From NCBI RefSeq assembly GCF_016863635.1, contig NZ_BOPG01000102.1:1-64000 (forward strand): DNA of 64,000 bases, given 5' to 3'. This document shows, piece after piece, positions 15,875 through 24,589 of the stretch. This stretch comes from Virgisporangium aurantiacum (GTDB lineage: Bacteria > Actinomycetota > Actinomycetes > Mycobacteriales > Micromonosporaceae). The stretch's first letter is position 1. The number at the start of each line of letters is the position of its first letter. A model generated the notes under the pieces. The model was not told the DNA's origin, made no database searches, and saw only the letters and a program-made list of their open reading frames with translations. The translations under genes were made by a program, and so were the position numbers.

Positions 15875-16878
15875 GACACTCCCTTCCGGAGCCGGCGGAT
15901 GACGGCGACGCCTCCGCCGAGCAGCACCGCGACGACGAGGAACAGCCCCTGGAACAGGGACTGGTACAGCGGATCGATCCCGGCGAAGAACAGCACGTCG
16001 ATGACGAGCGAGAGGGCGAGGGCGCCGGCGATCGCGCCCAGTGCGCTGCCCCGGCCGCCGGTGAACGCGATGCCACCGACCACGACCGCGGCGATCGACG
16101 CGAGGATGTACGGGTCGCCGGCGTTCGGGTCACCGGAGGTGGTGGTCGATACGTAGAAGACCGCTGCGAGGCCGCAGCACAGGCCGGCCAGTGCGTAGAC
16201 GCCGACCTTCACCCAGACCGCCGGGATACCGACGGCCCGCGCGCTGGCCTCGTCGCTGCCGACGGCGAACACCCGCATCCCGAACCGGGTCCGGCGCAGG
16301 ACGAGCCAACCGACCACGGCGAGCCCGAGCCAGATGGCGCCGGTGGGCAGGTCCGGGTTCGTCAGCACGGCCCGTACCTGGGGATCGACGGACCCGCCGG
16401 GCACCGGCAGCACCTTCAACGCCAGGCCGCCGTAGACGGACAACGTGGCGAGCGTGGCGAGGATCGGTGCGATGCGACCCTTGGCGATGATGATGCCGTT
16501 CACCGCGCCGCAGGCCGCGCAGATGATGAGGACGGTGACCATCCACCCGAGGGTGGCCGCCACCCCGGCGCCGGACGTCGCCGCGACGATCGCCACGCCG
16601 AGACTGACGATTCCGCCGACGGACAGGTCGATCCCGCCGGTGAGGACGACCAGGCTCTGCCCGATCGCCACGAAGATCAGCGGCAGGGACGTGTTGAGCA
16701 GCGAGAGGTAGTCGAACGGCGTCGGCAGGTGCTGCAGGCGGCCGGTGTAGACGACGAGATACGCCACGAACGTGGCGGCGAGCACAGCGTAGCCGAGCGA
16801 CAGGTGCGGCAGCGTGTGGCGGCGCAGCACGCGCCACCAACGGAGCCGGACCGGCGCGGATGTCTCAGTCCCGGTCAC
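15871..16878 (-). CDS. Sugar ABC transporter permease (ribose/xylose type), first permease
   Basis: 335 residues from the GTG at 16878, which overlaps the ATPase stop by 14 bases. Longer in-frame starts lie inside the ATPase gene. Conserved segments are IGQSLVVLTGGIDLSVGGIVSL, GSDEASARAVGI and AAVVVGGIAFTGGRGSALGA. Eight to ten transmembrane helices are predicted from the hydrophobic runs. It forms an operon with the ATPase at 16865-18478 and the binding protein at 18480-19580. Confidence 0.9.
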   Translation of the reverse strand: MTGTETSAPVRLRWWRVLRRHTLPHLSLGYAVLAATFVAYLVVYTGRLQHLPTPFDYLSLLNTSLPLIFVAIGQSLVVLTGGIDLSVGGIVSLGVAIVAATSGAGVAATLGWMVTVLIICAACGAVNGIIIAKGRIAPILATLATLSVYGGLALKVLPVPGGSVDPQVRAVLTNPDLPTGAIWLGLAVVGWLVLRRTRFGMRVFAVGSDEASARAVGIPAVWVKVGVYALAGLCCGLAAVFYVSTTTSGDPNAGDPYILASIAAVVVGGIAFTGGRGSALGAIAGALALSLVIDVLFFAGIDPLYQSLFQGLFLVVAVLLGGGVAVIRRLRKGVS

Positions 16879-18478
16879 CGGGTACCTCCCGCAGGGACGC
16901 GGCCACGATGCGTTCGGCGTCGCCGACCGGGCCGGCGAGTTCGGCCGCGATCCGACCCTCCCGCAGGACGAGGACCCGGTGGCACAGGCGCGCGATTTCC
17001 TCGGTCTCGCTGGAGTACAGCAGTACGGCTTTGCCGCGGCCGGCAAGCTCGGCGACGAGGCGGTAGAAGTCGTGCTTCGTCGCCGCGTCGACGCCCCGGG
17101 TGACGTCGAACAGCAGCAGCACATCGGCGTCGGTCAGCAGCCATCGGCCCATCAGCACCTTCTGCTGGTTGCCGCCCGACAGCGTGCCGACCGGTTGGGT
17201 CTGCGGGCGTCGGGTGCCGATGCCGAGCTGGCTCACGATGGACCGCACGGCGCCGCGTTCCGCGCCGCGCCGGATGAACCCGAGACGCGAGCGGTGGTCC
17301 AGCGTCGCCAGGCTGAGGTTGTCCCGGATGGACATCGGCATGAGCAGGCCCTCGGCCTTGCGGTCCTCCGGCACGTACGCGATGCCGACGCCGGCGGCGA
17401 TCGCGTCGCGCGGCCGTCGGATCGTGACGGGCCGCCCGGCGACGGCGATCCGGCCCGCTGCGGACCGCCGCGCTCCGAACAGCATCAGGAACAGGTCCCG
17501 CTGGCCCTGCCCGGCCAGGCCACCGATGCCCAGGACCTCGCCGGCACGCAGGTCGAACGACACCCCCCGCAGCGTGCCTCCCCGCAGGTCGGTCACCCGA
17601 AGCGCGCTGTCACCGACCGGGATCGCGGTGACGTCCGGATAGCCGCCCGCGAGACTGCGGCCGCTCATCAGGCGCACCGCCTCCGACTCCGTGATCCGCG
17701 ACCGGGTGGTGACATGGGTGCCGTTGCGGAACACGGTGACGCGGTCGGCGAAGGTCTCGATCTCGCGCCAGCGATGCGAGGTGAAGATGACGCAGCAGCC
17801 CTGATCCCGCAGCCGCCGCATGTGTTCGGCCAGCCAGGCAACCTCACGGTCGGGCAGCGCGGCGGTCGGTTCGTCGAGAATGAGAATCCTCGGCTCGGTT
17901 GCCAATGCCCGCACCAGTTCCACGATCTGGCGGTGCGCCACGGACAGGCCGGCGGTGACCGCAGCGCTGTCGATGTGGTCCACGCCGAAGCGCCGCAGGA
18001 GCGCATCGGCCTCCGGAACCAGCCGCCGGCGGCTGACCAGGCCGAGCCGTCCGCGTGGCGGGTTCTGCAGGAGCATGTTCTCGGCGACGGTCAGGTCGGG
18101 CATCAGCGACAGTTCCTGGAACGCGGTGGCCATGCCCAACCGCTGGCGTGCGGCCGGGCCGACCACCCGCCCGACCGGCTCACCCAGGATCTCCACGGTG
18201 CCGCGGTCGGCACGGACCAGGCCGCACAGCACTTTGATCATCGTGCTCTTCCCGGCCCCGTTCTCACCCGCCAGGGCGTGGATCTCTCCGGCACGCGCCG
18301 CGAACGACGCGTCCCGGAGCGCGTGGACCCCGCCGAAAGAGCGGTCGACCCCGCTAGCCCGGACGGCCGACGTCAGATCCGGATCGGTGGCCATCGGCTC
18401 GGCCGGCGTCGGGTCGGTCGACGTCGGCTCGGTCGACGTCGGCTCGGTCGACGTAGCCGCCGGCGGGCTCCGATCCAC
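16865..18478 (-). CDS. Sugar ABC transporter ATP-binding protein, two fused ATPase domains
   Basis: 537 residues from a GTG one base after the binding-protein stop. Domain 1 has Walker A GENGAGKSTMIK, and Walker B ILILDEPTAALPD with a degenerate signature (AGLSVAHRQ). Domain 2 has a GLAGQGQRDLF degenerate P-loop, an LSGGNQQKVLMGRW signature and LLLFDVTRGVD, where the usual DEPTRG has Val in place of Glu-Pro. This RbsA/XylG asymmetry is normal except for the FDVTRG change. An unusual N-terminal extension of tandem TSTEP units is encoded by repeated 15-base units (about 18413-18456). It may be a linker only. Confidence 0.92.
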   Translation of the reverse strand: MDRSPPAATSTEPTSTEPTSTDPTPAEPMATDPDLTSAVRASGVDRSFGGVHALRDASFAARAGEIHALAGENGAGKSTMIKVLCGLVRADRGTVEILGEPVGRVVGPAARQRLGMATAFQELSLMPDLTVAENMLLQNPPRGRLGLVSRRRLVPEADALLRRFGVDHIDSAAVTAGLSVAHRQIVELVRALATEPRILILDEPTAALPDREVAWLAEHMRRLRDQGCCVIFTSHRWREIETFADRVTVFRNGTHVTTRSRITESEAVRLMSGRSLAGGYPDVTAIPVGDSALRVTDLRGGTLRGVSFDLRAGEVLGIGGLAGQGQRDLFLMLFGARRSAAGRIAVAGRPVTIRRPRDAIAAGVGIAYVPEDRKAEGLLMPMSIRDNLSLATLDHRSRLGFIRRGAERGAVRSIVSQLGIGTRRPQTQPVGTLSGGNQQKVLMGRWLLTDADVLLLFDVTRGVDAATKHDFYRLVAELAGRGKAVLLYSSETEEIARLCHRVLVLREGRIAAELAGPVGDAERIVAASLREVPGDRD

Positions 18479-18479
18479 G

Positions 18480-19580
18480 TCAGGAACCCAGGTTCACGGT
18501 GAGCGTGCCCGGACACGGCGTACCGGCGGTCGCCGCCGCCTGGCACAACACCACGGTCGCGTTCGGCCCGGAGTCGGTGAAGTCAGCGAAGAAGCTGTCC
18601 GGCAGGTCCGGGAACACCGTCTCGCCGACCTTCACGGTGTCCGACGTGACCATCGGGAACGGGATCGTGATGCTGGACTTCGGATGCGTGCCCTTGAGCA
18701 CCGCCCGGGCCAGTTCGAGGGAGATCACCGACAGGAACGGCGGCTGTCCGATGGACATGCCGTTCACCTTCGGCGTCGACACGCCCGCCATGTACTTGCG
18801 GAACCCGTTCTCGGCCTCGCCGCCGGCGACCGGCATCGGCCGACCCGCCTCCACGAAGGCCTTGATGACGCCGTCGGTACCGCCGGAGACCCAGATCCCG
18901 TCGACCTTCGGCAGGCTGGGCAACTGGGCGGCGGTCTGCCGTTGCGCCGTGGCCGAGTCCCACATGCCGCTGTACGTCGCGACCACCTTGATCCCCGGGT
19001 TCGCGTCGAAGACCTTCTTCGCGCCGGCGTTGCGGTCGTTGTCGGCGCCGGTGCCGGCGACGCCGGTGACCATCACGACGTTGCCCTGGCCCTTGAGCTG
19101 ATCGACCACGAACTGGGCGAGTTGCTCGCCGAACTTCACCTGGTCGGTGTTGACCGTCAGCCCGCACTTCGCGTCGACCGTGTTGTCGAACGACACGACC
19201 ACGATCTTGCGGTCGCACGCCTGCTGTACCACGCCGTTGAGGCCGCTGGTCGACGCCGCGTTGATGACGATGGCGTCGACACCCTGTGCGATGAGATTCG
19301 AAATCTGCTTGGTCTGGGTGGCGACGTCATTGCCGGCATTGAAAACCGTGCATTCAACTTCGTCTTTGTATGGCGGCATCGCACATGCCGCTTTGAAGAC
19401 GTTCTCCATCTCGACGCGCCATTGGTTCCCGATGAAGGAATTCGACAGCGCAATCTTCAGTTTTCCCTTTTTTTCGCCGGACGAGTCGGCATTCGACGTG
19501 CCGGAACTGCATGCCGATGTGGCCAGCAGCACCATTGTGCCCGCCGCGGCCAGCAGCCGCGCATACCGATGTAGAATCAT
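18480..19580 (-). CDS. Sugar ABC transporter substrate-binding lipoprotein
   Basis: 366 residues. The signal peptide MILHRYARLLAAAGTMVLL ends in lipobox ATSAC. The type 1 periplasmic-binding fold of the ribose family follows: LKIALSNSFIGNQWRVEME, NLIAQGVDAIVINAAS, VVVSFDNTVDAKCG, VVMVTGVAGTGADNDRN and GIWVSGGTDGVIKAF. It carries more cysteines than usual (AACAMPPY, VECTVF, QACDRK, KCGL, LCQAA, TPCPG), suggesting disulfides outside the membrane. It is first in the leftward importer operon. The sugar is not readable; the cluster suggests a 6-deoxysugar or its acid. Confidence 0.92.
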   Translation of the reverse strand: MILHRYARLLAAAGTMVLLATSACSSGTSNADSSGEKKGKLKIALSNSFIGNQWRVEMENVFKAACAMPPYKDEVECTVFNAGNDVATQTKQISNLIAQGVDAIVINAASTSGLNGVVQQACDRKIVVVSFDNTVDAKCGLTVNTDQVKFGEQLAQFVVDQLKGQGNVVMVTGVAGTGADNDRNAGAKKVFDANPGIKVVATYSGMWDSATAQRQTAAQLPSLPKVDGIWVSGGTDGVIKAFVEAGRPMPVAGGEAENGFRKYMAGVSTPKVNGMSIGQPPFLSVISLELARAVLKGTHPKSSITIPFPMVTSDTVKVGETVFPDLPDSFFADFTDSGPNATVVLCQAAATAGTPCPGTLTVNLGS

Positions 19581-19603
19581 CGCGCTCCACCTTCGGGTGT
19601 AGC

Positions 19604-19623
19604 GGTCACGACGAGTCGTGACC
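19604..19623. promoter_or_regulatory. Perfect palindrome upstream of the leftward importer operon
   Basis: GGTCACGAC-GA-GTCGTGACC has 9-bp perfect arms and sits 24 bases upstream of the binding-protein start. This is where an operator or 5' leader hairpin would lie. A lone ATTGGCT half-site resembling the 21028-21046 palindrome follows at 19629-19635. Confidence 0.55.
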
Positions 19624-19686
19624 TCGTGATTGGCTGCGGCCGGAATCCGCAGTCAATTGTTGTGCCCGCATTGCGTGCGGCAGGGC

Positions 19687-19710
19687 GGCCAGGGTCTTCG
19701 GACTCTGGCC
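19687..19710 (-). terminator. UUCG-loop hairpin downstream of the ROK gene
   Basis: GGCCAGGGTC (19687-19696), TTCG and GACTCTGGCC (19701-19710) form a 10-bp stem with one mismatch. The tetraloop is TTCG on the + strand and CGAA on the minus transcript. It lies 60 bases past the ROK stop on the minus strand, ahead of the next operon. It is probably a terminator separating the two transcripts. Confidence 0.6.
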
Positions 19711-19770
19711 GTTCTTTACGTCGGGACGGGGCAGCCCGACGCGCCTGGGTCGGTGTGATGGGTTCGGGGT

Positions 19771-20967
19771 CTAGCCGGTCTGTTTCAGGGGCAGGGGAAA
19801 CCGTGCGGAGTCGCGTACGACGGCCGCGGCGGCGCCGACCACGACGACGATGTTCTCGTCGAGCGTGCCGGCGACGACCGGTGGCACGGCCTCCCCGGCA
19901 TGGATCGCCCGGCGCACCATCGAATCCCGCAGCGGGTCGATGAGAATGGCGCCGGCGGCGGCGAGGTTCCCCCCGAGCACGATCAGTTCGGGGTCGAGCA
20001 GGTTGTACATGTTGGCCATGGCGACGCCGATGTGTCGTCCGGCGTCGGCCAGAACCCGCCGGCAGCCGGCATCGCCGTCGTGGGCGAGCCGGATCACTTC
20101 GTCGATAGCGGGACGGCGACGGTGGCTCTGCCAGAGATGCCGGGTGATGGCGTCGGGGTTGGCGAGGGTGTTGAGGCAGCCGCGTCCGCCGCATTCGCAG
20201 ACGAGGCCGTCTTCGTCGATGGTGGTGTGTCCGATCTCGCCGGCGGTGCCGTTGGCGCCAACGTAGACACCGCCGTCGATGACGAAACCCGCACCGATGC
20301 CCGTCGCGGTGTAGATGTAGGCGTAGTCGCGCAGCCCGCGCGCCGCGCCCCAGGTCAGCTCCGCGAGGGCGGCCAGGTTGGCGTCGTTGTCGGCCAGCAC
20401 CGGCAGCTGAAGCACGCCGGCGGCGACCGTGCGCGGGTTGATGCCGACCCAGCGTTTCAGGGTGCACGCCCGACCGGTCAGGCCGGTGCGGCGCTGGATC
20501 GGGCCGGGCATGGCGATCCCGACCCCGATCACCTGGCTGCGGTGGAACCCCTGCCGGGCCAGCAGCCGGTCGATCAGGCTGCTTACGATCTGCAGCGTCA
20601 CCTCCGGGGCAGCTTCGTCATCGGTTGGCGCGGACTCGTGCAGTAGTAACTCCTGAGCGACGCTGCACAGGGCGACCCGCACGATCCCGTTGGCGATCTC
20701 GACACCGACCGCGACGCCGAGTCGGCCGTTGAGTGCGACGAGACCGGGTGGCCGGCCGGTGCCCCGACCGATCCGTGGCGTGTCGACGATCTCCACGACG
20801 GTGCCCGCTTCGAGCAGTTCGCCGACGACGCTGGCGACGGTCGAGCGGGACAGGCCCACCGTGGACAGCTCACTGCGACTCATCGCACCGTTCTGCCGCA
20901 GCGCGTGGATCACACGGCTGCGGTTCGTCGTGCGTTGAGCAGATCGCACGTCCAGGGCGGACATCAC
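19771..20967 (-). CDS. ROK-family transcriptional repressor
   Basis: 398 residues. The N-terminal winged helix is NRSRVIHALRQNGAMSRSELSTVGLSRSTVASVVGELLEAGTV (about residues 15-57). It is followed by a ROK sugar-kinase-like domain with NDANLAALAELTWG, ATGIGAGFVIDGGVYVG, GEIGHTTIDEDG and the zinc motif CECGGRGCLNT. The family (NagC/XylR-like) represses sugar operons and releases DNA on binding a sugar. It lies between the two importer operons, is divergent from the right-hand one, and has its own recognisable promoter and a nearby palindrome. It is the likely regulator of the whole cluster. Confidence 0.93.
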   Translation of the reverse strand: MMSALDVRSAQRTTNRSRVIHALRQNGAMSRSELSTVGLSRSTVASVVGELLEAGTVVEIVDTPRIGRGTGRPPGLVALNGRLGVAVGVEIANGIVRVALCSVAQELLLHESAPTDDEAAPEVTLQIVSSLIDRLLARQGFHRSQVIGVGIAMPGPIQRRTGLTGRACTLKRWVGINPRTVAAGVLQLPVLADNDANLAALAELTWGAARGLRDYAYIYTATGIGAGFVIDGGVYVGANGTAGEIGHTTIDEDGLVCECGGRGCLNTLANPDAITRHLWQSHRRRPAIDEVIRLAHDGDAGCRRVLADAGRHIGVAMANMYNLLDPELIVLGGNLAAAGAILIDPLRDSMVRRAIHAGEAVPPVVAGTLDENIVVVVGAAAAVVRDSARFPLPLKQTG

Positions 20968-20995
20968 ACCACTCCAGTCCGAATTGCTTGCGGTG

Positions 20996-21024
20996 AGTAT
21001 CGGTATTTACTACAGTCCAGTCAA
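20996..21024 (-). promoter_or_regulatory. Sigma70-type promoter of the ROK gene
   Basis: On the minus strand, TTGACT (21024-21019) and GATACT (21001-20996) are separated by exactly 17 bases. They end about 30 bases upstream of the ROK start at 20967. This is among the best housekeeping-type promoters in the window, in an AT-rich patch. Confidence 0.7.
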
Positions 21025-21027
21025 TAG

Positions 21028-21046
21028 ATTGGCTCAAAGAGCCAAT
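21028..21046. promoter_or_regulatory. 19-bp perfect palindrome, probable ROK operator
   Basis: ATTGGCTC-AAA-GAGCCAAT has perfect 8-bp arms. It abuts the -35 element of the ROK promoter and lies 66 bases upstream of the rightward operon start. The AT-rich flanks and position fit a shared operator for the ROK gene and the divergent sugar-acid operon. Confidence 0.75.
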
Positions 21047-21111
21047 GCAGAGCTCTATTCTGCCTAGTTCAATCAAAACTCGTCCTCAGAGATTGCTTGA
21101 AGGGCGTCCCC

Positions 21112-21501
21112 ATGGCGATCAGGTCGGACCACGAACACCTGCGGACTGCCGAAGACGCGATGAGCCGCTGGATCGTCGGGGCCGCCACCGGTGACTGGTC
21201 CGGCCTGCTCGCCGTCCTCGATCCCGCGGTGACCTTCCATGTCCCCGTGGCGGGCTTCGAGGGGATGCAGCACGGAGTCGACGCTGCGGCGCGGTTCTTC
21301 GCGCGCCTCGCCGACACCATCCGGGCCGACCTGCGGGTCCTGTCGACGTTGACGGACCGGGCCCGGAACGGGTTCGAGGTCGCCGTCACCGGAACGCTGC
21401 ACGGTGAGCCCTTCACCCAGCGCCTGTTCCTCGTGTTCGAGACGCGGGACGGGGTCGTACGGGAATTCGGCGAGTATCTCGCCTGGCCCATGTCGAGGTG
21501 A
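21112..21501 (+). CDS. SnoaL/NTF2-like protein
   Basis: 129 residues from ATG 21112 (a TTG at 21097 is in frame). It has the pattern of small NTF2-fold proteins: a long N-terminal helix (HEHLRTAEDAMSRWIVGAATGDWSGLLAVLDPAVTFHVP), GFEGMQHGVDAAARFFARL, then beta strands (RNGFEVAVTGTLHGEPFTQRLFLVFETRDGVV). Such folds act as isomerases, cyclases or binding proteins. As first gene of the rightward sugar operon it might act on a sugar lactone or keto-deoxy acid, but no catalytic Asp-His pair is evident. Confidence 0.75.
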   Translation: MAIRSDHEHLRTAEDAMSRWIVGAATGDWSGLLAVLDPAVTFHVPVAGFEGMQHGVDAAARFFARLADTIRADLRVLSTLTDRARNGFEVAVTGTLHGEPFTQRLFLVFETRDGVVREFGEYLAWPMSR

Positions 21502-21694
21502 CCGAGTCGCCCGCGCTCGACTAAACATCCAACCAATATCCGGTCTGGTGATGACTTGGCCAGCCCAGACTGCTATCTTCGCCGCGATAGGTAGGATCAA
21601 TCGTGCGAGGTGGCGGCATGCTCGACGGCACACGCAAACGTCGATTCCCGATGCCACGCACCGGCCCGGTCCACTCGTTCGACGGAGCCCGCGG

Positions 21695-23023
21695 ATGACG
21701 GCGATCACCGCGATCCGGGCCCACGACGTCCGGTTCCCCACATCCCTTGACCGCGACGGCTCGGACGCGATGAACAAGGACGCGGACTACTCGGCGGCGT
21801 ACGTCGTGCTGGAGACCGACGCCCCCGGCCTCGGCGGCTACGGGCTCACCTTCACGATCGGCCGGGGCAATGATCTCGTGACCGAGTCGGCGCGCCAGTG
21901 GGCGTTGCCGCTCGTCGGCCGCGACGTGGACGACCTGTGTCGGGATCCCGGTTCGGTGTACCGCGAGTTGGCCGCGGATTCGCAGCTGCGGTGGCTCGGG
22001 CCGGAGAAGGGGGTCGTCCACCTCGCCTTCGCCGCGGTCATGAACGCGGTCTGGGATCTTGTCGCACGCCGGGCCGGCAAGCCACTGTGGCGGTTGCTCA
22101 CCGAGATGACCCCGGAGGAACTGGTCGCGGCGACGGACTTTCGCTACCTCACGGACGTCCTGACCCCGGCCGAGGCGCTCGCGATGCTGCGTGAGATGGA
22201 GCCGACCCGTCAGCTGCGGATCGAGCGGCTGCACCGCCGCGGCGGCTACCCGTGTTACACGACCAGCGCAGGGTGGCTCGGCTACGACGACGACAAGCTG
22301 CGCCGCCGGCTGAAGGAGGCGATGGACGCCGGCTACCGTCACGTCAAAATGAAGGTCGGCCAGGACATCGATGACGACATCCGTCGCCTCTCGATCGCCC
22401 GCGAGGTGATCGGCCCGGACGTCAACCTGATGATCGACGCCAACCAGGTCTGGGACGTTCCCCAGGCCATCGAATGGGTCCACCGGCTCTCGGAGTTCCG
22501 GCCGCTGTGGATCGAGGAACCGACCAGCCCCGACGACGTGCTCGGTCACGCGGCGATCCGGGCGGCTGTGGCGCCGATCGGCGTTGCCACCGGTGAGCAC
22601 GGGATGAACCGGGTGCTGTTCAAGCAGATGTTCCAGGCCTCGGCGTTGGACTACTGCCAACTGGACTCTGCCCGGCTGGCCAGCGTCAACGAGATCCTCG
22701 CCGTGTACCTGATGGCCAAGAAGTTCGACGTCCCGGTATGTCCGCATGCGGGCGGCGTCGGCCTGTGCGAGATGGTTCAGCACCTGTCCGTCTTCGACTA
22801 CGTGGCCGTGTCGGGATCGCTCGACAGTCGCGTGACGGAATACGTCGACCACCTGCATGAGCACTTTGCCGATCCGTGCATCGTCGTCGACGGCCACTAC
22901 GTCCCGCCCGAACGGCCCGGCTACAGCACACAGATGATCGAACGGTCGGTCGCCGAGTTCACGTACCCGGGCGGCTCCTACTGGCGCTCCCGCCTGCCAG
23001 CACAGAGCTCCGGGACGAGCTGA
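21695..23023 (+). CDS. Enolase-superfamily dehydratase, probable L-fuconate dehydratase
   Basis: 442 residues, matching the usual length of about 440 for FucD/ENOSF1. GGAG lies about nine bases before the ATG. Features are the capping-domain motif FPTSLDRDGSDAMNKDADYSAAYV, the catalytic Lys pair HVKMKVGQ, metal ligands in MIDANQVWD, WIEEPTSPDD and ATGEHGMN, and the general-acid His region CPHAGGVGLCEMVQHLS. The whole pattern is that of L-fuconate dehydratases, which turn L-fuconate into 2-keto-3-deoxy-L-fuconate. With the SMP-30 lactonase this gives two steps of a non-phosphorylative fucose route. No dehydrogenase or KDF-cleaving enzyme is encoded nearby. The 193-base gap upstream shows no clear gene. 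Confidence 0.88.
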   Translation: MTAITAIRAHDVRFPTSLDRDGSDAMNKDADYSAAYVVLETDAPGLGGYGLTFTIGRGNDLVTESARQWALPLVGRDVDDLCRDPGSVYRELAADSQLRWLGPEKGVVHLAFAAVMNAVWDLVARRAGKPLWRLLTEMTPEELVAATDFRYLTDVLTPAEALAMLREMEPTRQLRIERLHRRGGYPCYTTSAGWLGYDDDKLRRRLKEAMDAGYRHVKMKVGQDIDDDIRRLSIAREVIGPDVNLMIDANQVWDVPQAIEWVHRLSEFRPLWIEEPTSPDDVLGHAAIRAAVAPIGVATGEHGMNRVLFKQMFQASALDYCQLDSARLASVNEILAVYLMAKKFDVPVCPHAGGVGLCEMVQHLSVFDYVAVSGSLDSRVTEYVDHLHEHFADPCIVVDGHYVPPERPGYSTQMIERSVAEFTYPGGSYWRSRLPAQSSGTS

Positions 23024-23034
23024 AGGAGTCTGAT

Positions 23035-24585
23035 GTGGCCAGCGACGGGCTTCCCGATACCGGCTCGACCGGCTCGGCCGGCACCCCGCTGCTGCGAGTC
23101 AGCGGCGCGAGCAGGAGCTTTCCCGGGGTGCGGGCGCTCGACGACGTCCATCTGGACCTGCGTCATGGTGAGGTGCACGCCGTCGTGGGGGAGAACGGCG
23201 CAGGCAAGTCGACGCTGATGAAGTTGCTGTCGGGGATAGACCGGCCCGACTCGGGGGAGTTCGTCCTGGACGGGACGCCGTACACACCGTCCAATCCCCG
23301 CCACGCCCAGGAACTCGGCATCTCGATCATCCACCAAGAGCTGAACCTGATGCCGGACCTGACGGTCGCGCAGAACATCTACATCGGTCGCGAGCCGAAG
23401 GTCGCGGGCGTGTTCCTGTCGGACCGGGCACTGAACCGGCAGACCGCCGAGTTGCTCGGACGGCTCGGCCTTCCGCTCGAGCCGACCGATCTCGTCGGGG
23501 ACCTCACCGTGGCCCGGCAGCAGATGGTCGAGATCGCCAAGGCGCTGAGCTTCAACGCGCGGGTGCTGATCATGGACGAGCCGACAGCTGCGCTGAACGA
23601 GGTGGAGGTCCAAACCCTCTTCGGGCTGATCCGCCGCTTCGTCAGCCCTGCCACCGGCGTCATCTACATCTCCCACCGGATGCACGAACTGACGCAGATC
23701 ACCGATCGCGTCACGATCCTGCGTGACGGCCGGTACATCGACACTCTCGAGACGGCCTCCAGCACCGTCGCCCACATCATCTCCCTGATGGTCGGTCGCG
23801 ACATCAAGGGTGAGCAACGGCCGAGGTCCACTGTGGACGCCGCGGTGCCCGTTCTCTCGGTGACCGGCCTGCGTACCAAGGCCCACGTGCGCGACGTCAG
23901 CTTCGAGGCCCGTCGCGGGGAGATCCTGGGATTCGCGGGTCTCATGGGTGCGGGGCGCACCGAGGTGGCGCGGGCGCTGGTCGGCGCGGACAAGAGGGAC
24001 GGCGGCACGATCCGGGTCCACGGTCGCGAGGTCTCGATCGCCAACCCTGCCGAGGCGGCCAAGGTCGGTATCGGCTACCTCTCGGAGGACCGCAAACGGT
24101 ACGGACTTCTCCTCGGCCGCACAGTCCGGGACAACATCGCCCTGGCGTCCATGCCGGCCTTCACCAACGGTGCCGGTTTCGTGCTCGACAAGATGATCGG
24201 CAAGGCCGCGACCGACTACGTGGCGCGGCTGCGAATCCGGACCCCGACGGTCACGCAGCAGATGCAGAACCTGTCCGGCGGCAACCAGCAGAAGGCCGTC
24301 GTCGCGAAGTGGCTCGTCCGCAACTGCGACATCCTGATCTTCGACGAGCCGACGCGCGGGATCGACGTGGGAGCGAAGGACGAGATCTACGCACTGCTGG
24401 ACGATCTGGCGGCCGAGGGCAAGGCGATCATCATGATCTCCTCCGAGCTGCCCGAGATCCTGCGGATGTCGCACCGGATCGCCGTGATGTGCCAGGGCCG
24501 GATCACGGCGATTCTCGACAACGCCGACGCGACGCAGGAAAAGATCATGCACCATGCCACGCATTCAGCGCCGAAGGAACCGTGA
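23035..24585 (+). CDS. Sugar ABC transporter ATP-binding protein of the rightward importer
   Basis: 516 residues from a GTG with AAGGAG eight bases upstream and 11 bases after the dehydratase stop. Domain 1 has Walker A GENGAGKSTLMK and Walker B VLIMDEPTAALNE. Domain 2 has the degenerate GLMGAGRTEVARAL, signature NLSGGNQQKAVVAKW and Walker B ILIFDEPTRGIDVGAKDEI. Unlike the leftward ATPase, its second domain keeps DEPTRG. RbsA/MglA type, cytoplasmic face of the importer. Confidence 0.93.
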   Translation: MASDGLPDTGSTGSAGTPLLRVSGASRSFPGVRALDDVHLDLRHGEVHAVVGENGAGKSTLMKLLSGIDRPDSGEFVLDGTPYTPSNPRHAQELGISIIHQELNLMPDLTVAQNIYIGREPKVAGVFLSDRALNRQTAELLGRLGLPLEPTDLVGDLTVARQQMVEIAKALSFNARVLIMDEPTAALNEVEVQTLFGLIRRFVSPATGVIYISHRMHELTQITDRVTILRDGRYIDTLETASSTVAHIISLMVGRDIKGEQRPRSTVDAAVPVLSVTGLRTKAHVRDVSFEARRGEILGFAGLMGAGRTEVARALVGADKRDGGTIRVHGREVSIANPAEAAKVGIGYLSEDRKRYGLLLGRTVRDNIALASMPAFTNGAGFVLDKMIGKAATDYVARLRIRTPTVTQQMQNLSGGNQQKAVVAKWLVRNCDILIFDEPTRGIDVGAKDEIYALLDDLAAEGKAIIMISSELPEILRMSHRIAVMCQGRITAILDNADATQEKIMHHATHSAPKEP

Positions 24586-24589
24586 CGTC

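Noticed and set aside
18413-18456. Tandem 15-base repeats as a regulatory array
   Set aside because: They encode TSTEP units in frame within the ATPase N-terminus, so a coding origin explains them.
21521-22897. 458-codon minus-strand frame
   Set aside because: Antisense shadow of the dehydratase, which carries all enolase-superfamily catalytic motifs.
22978-24564. 528-codon minus-strand frame
   Set aside because: Antisense shadow of the ABC ATPase.
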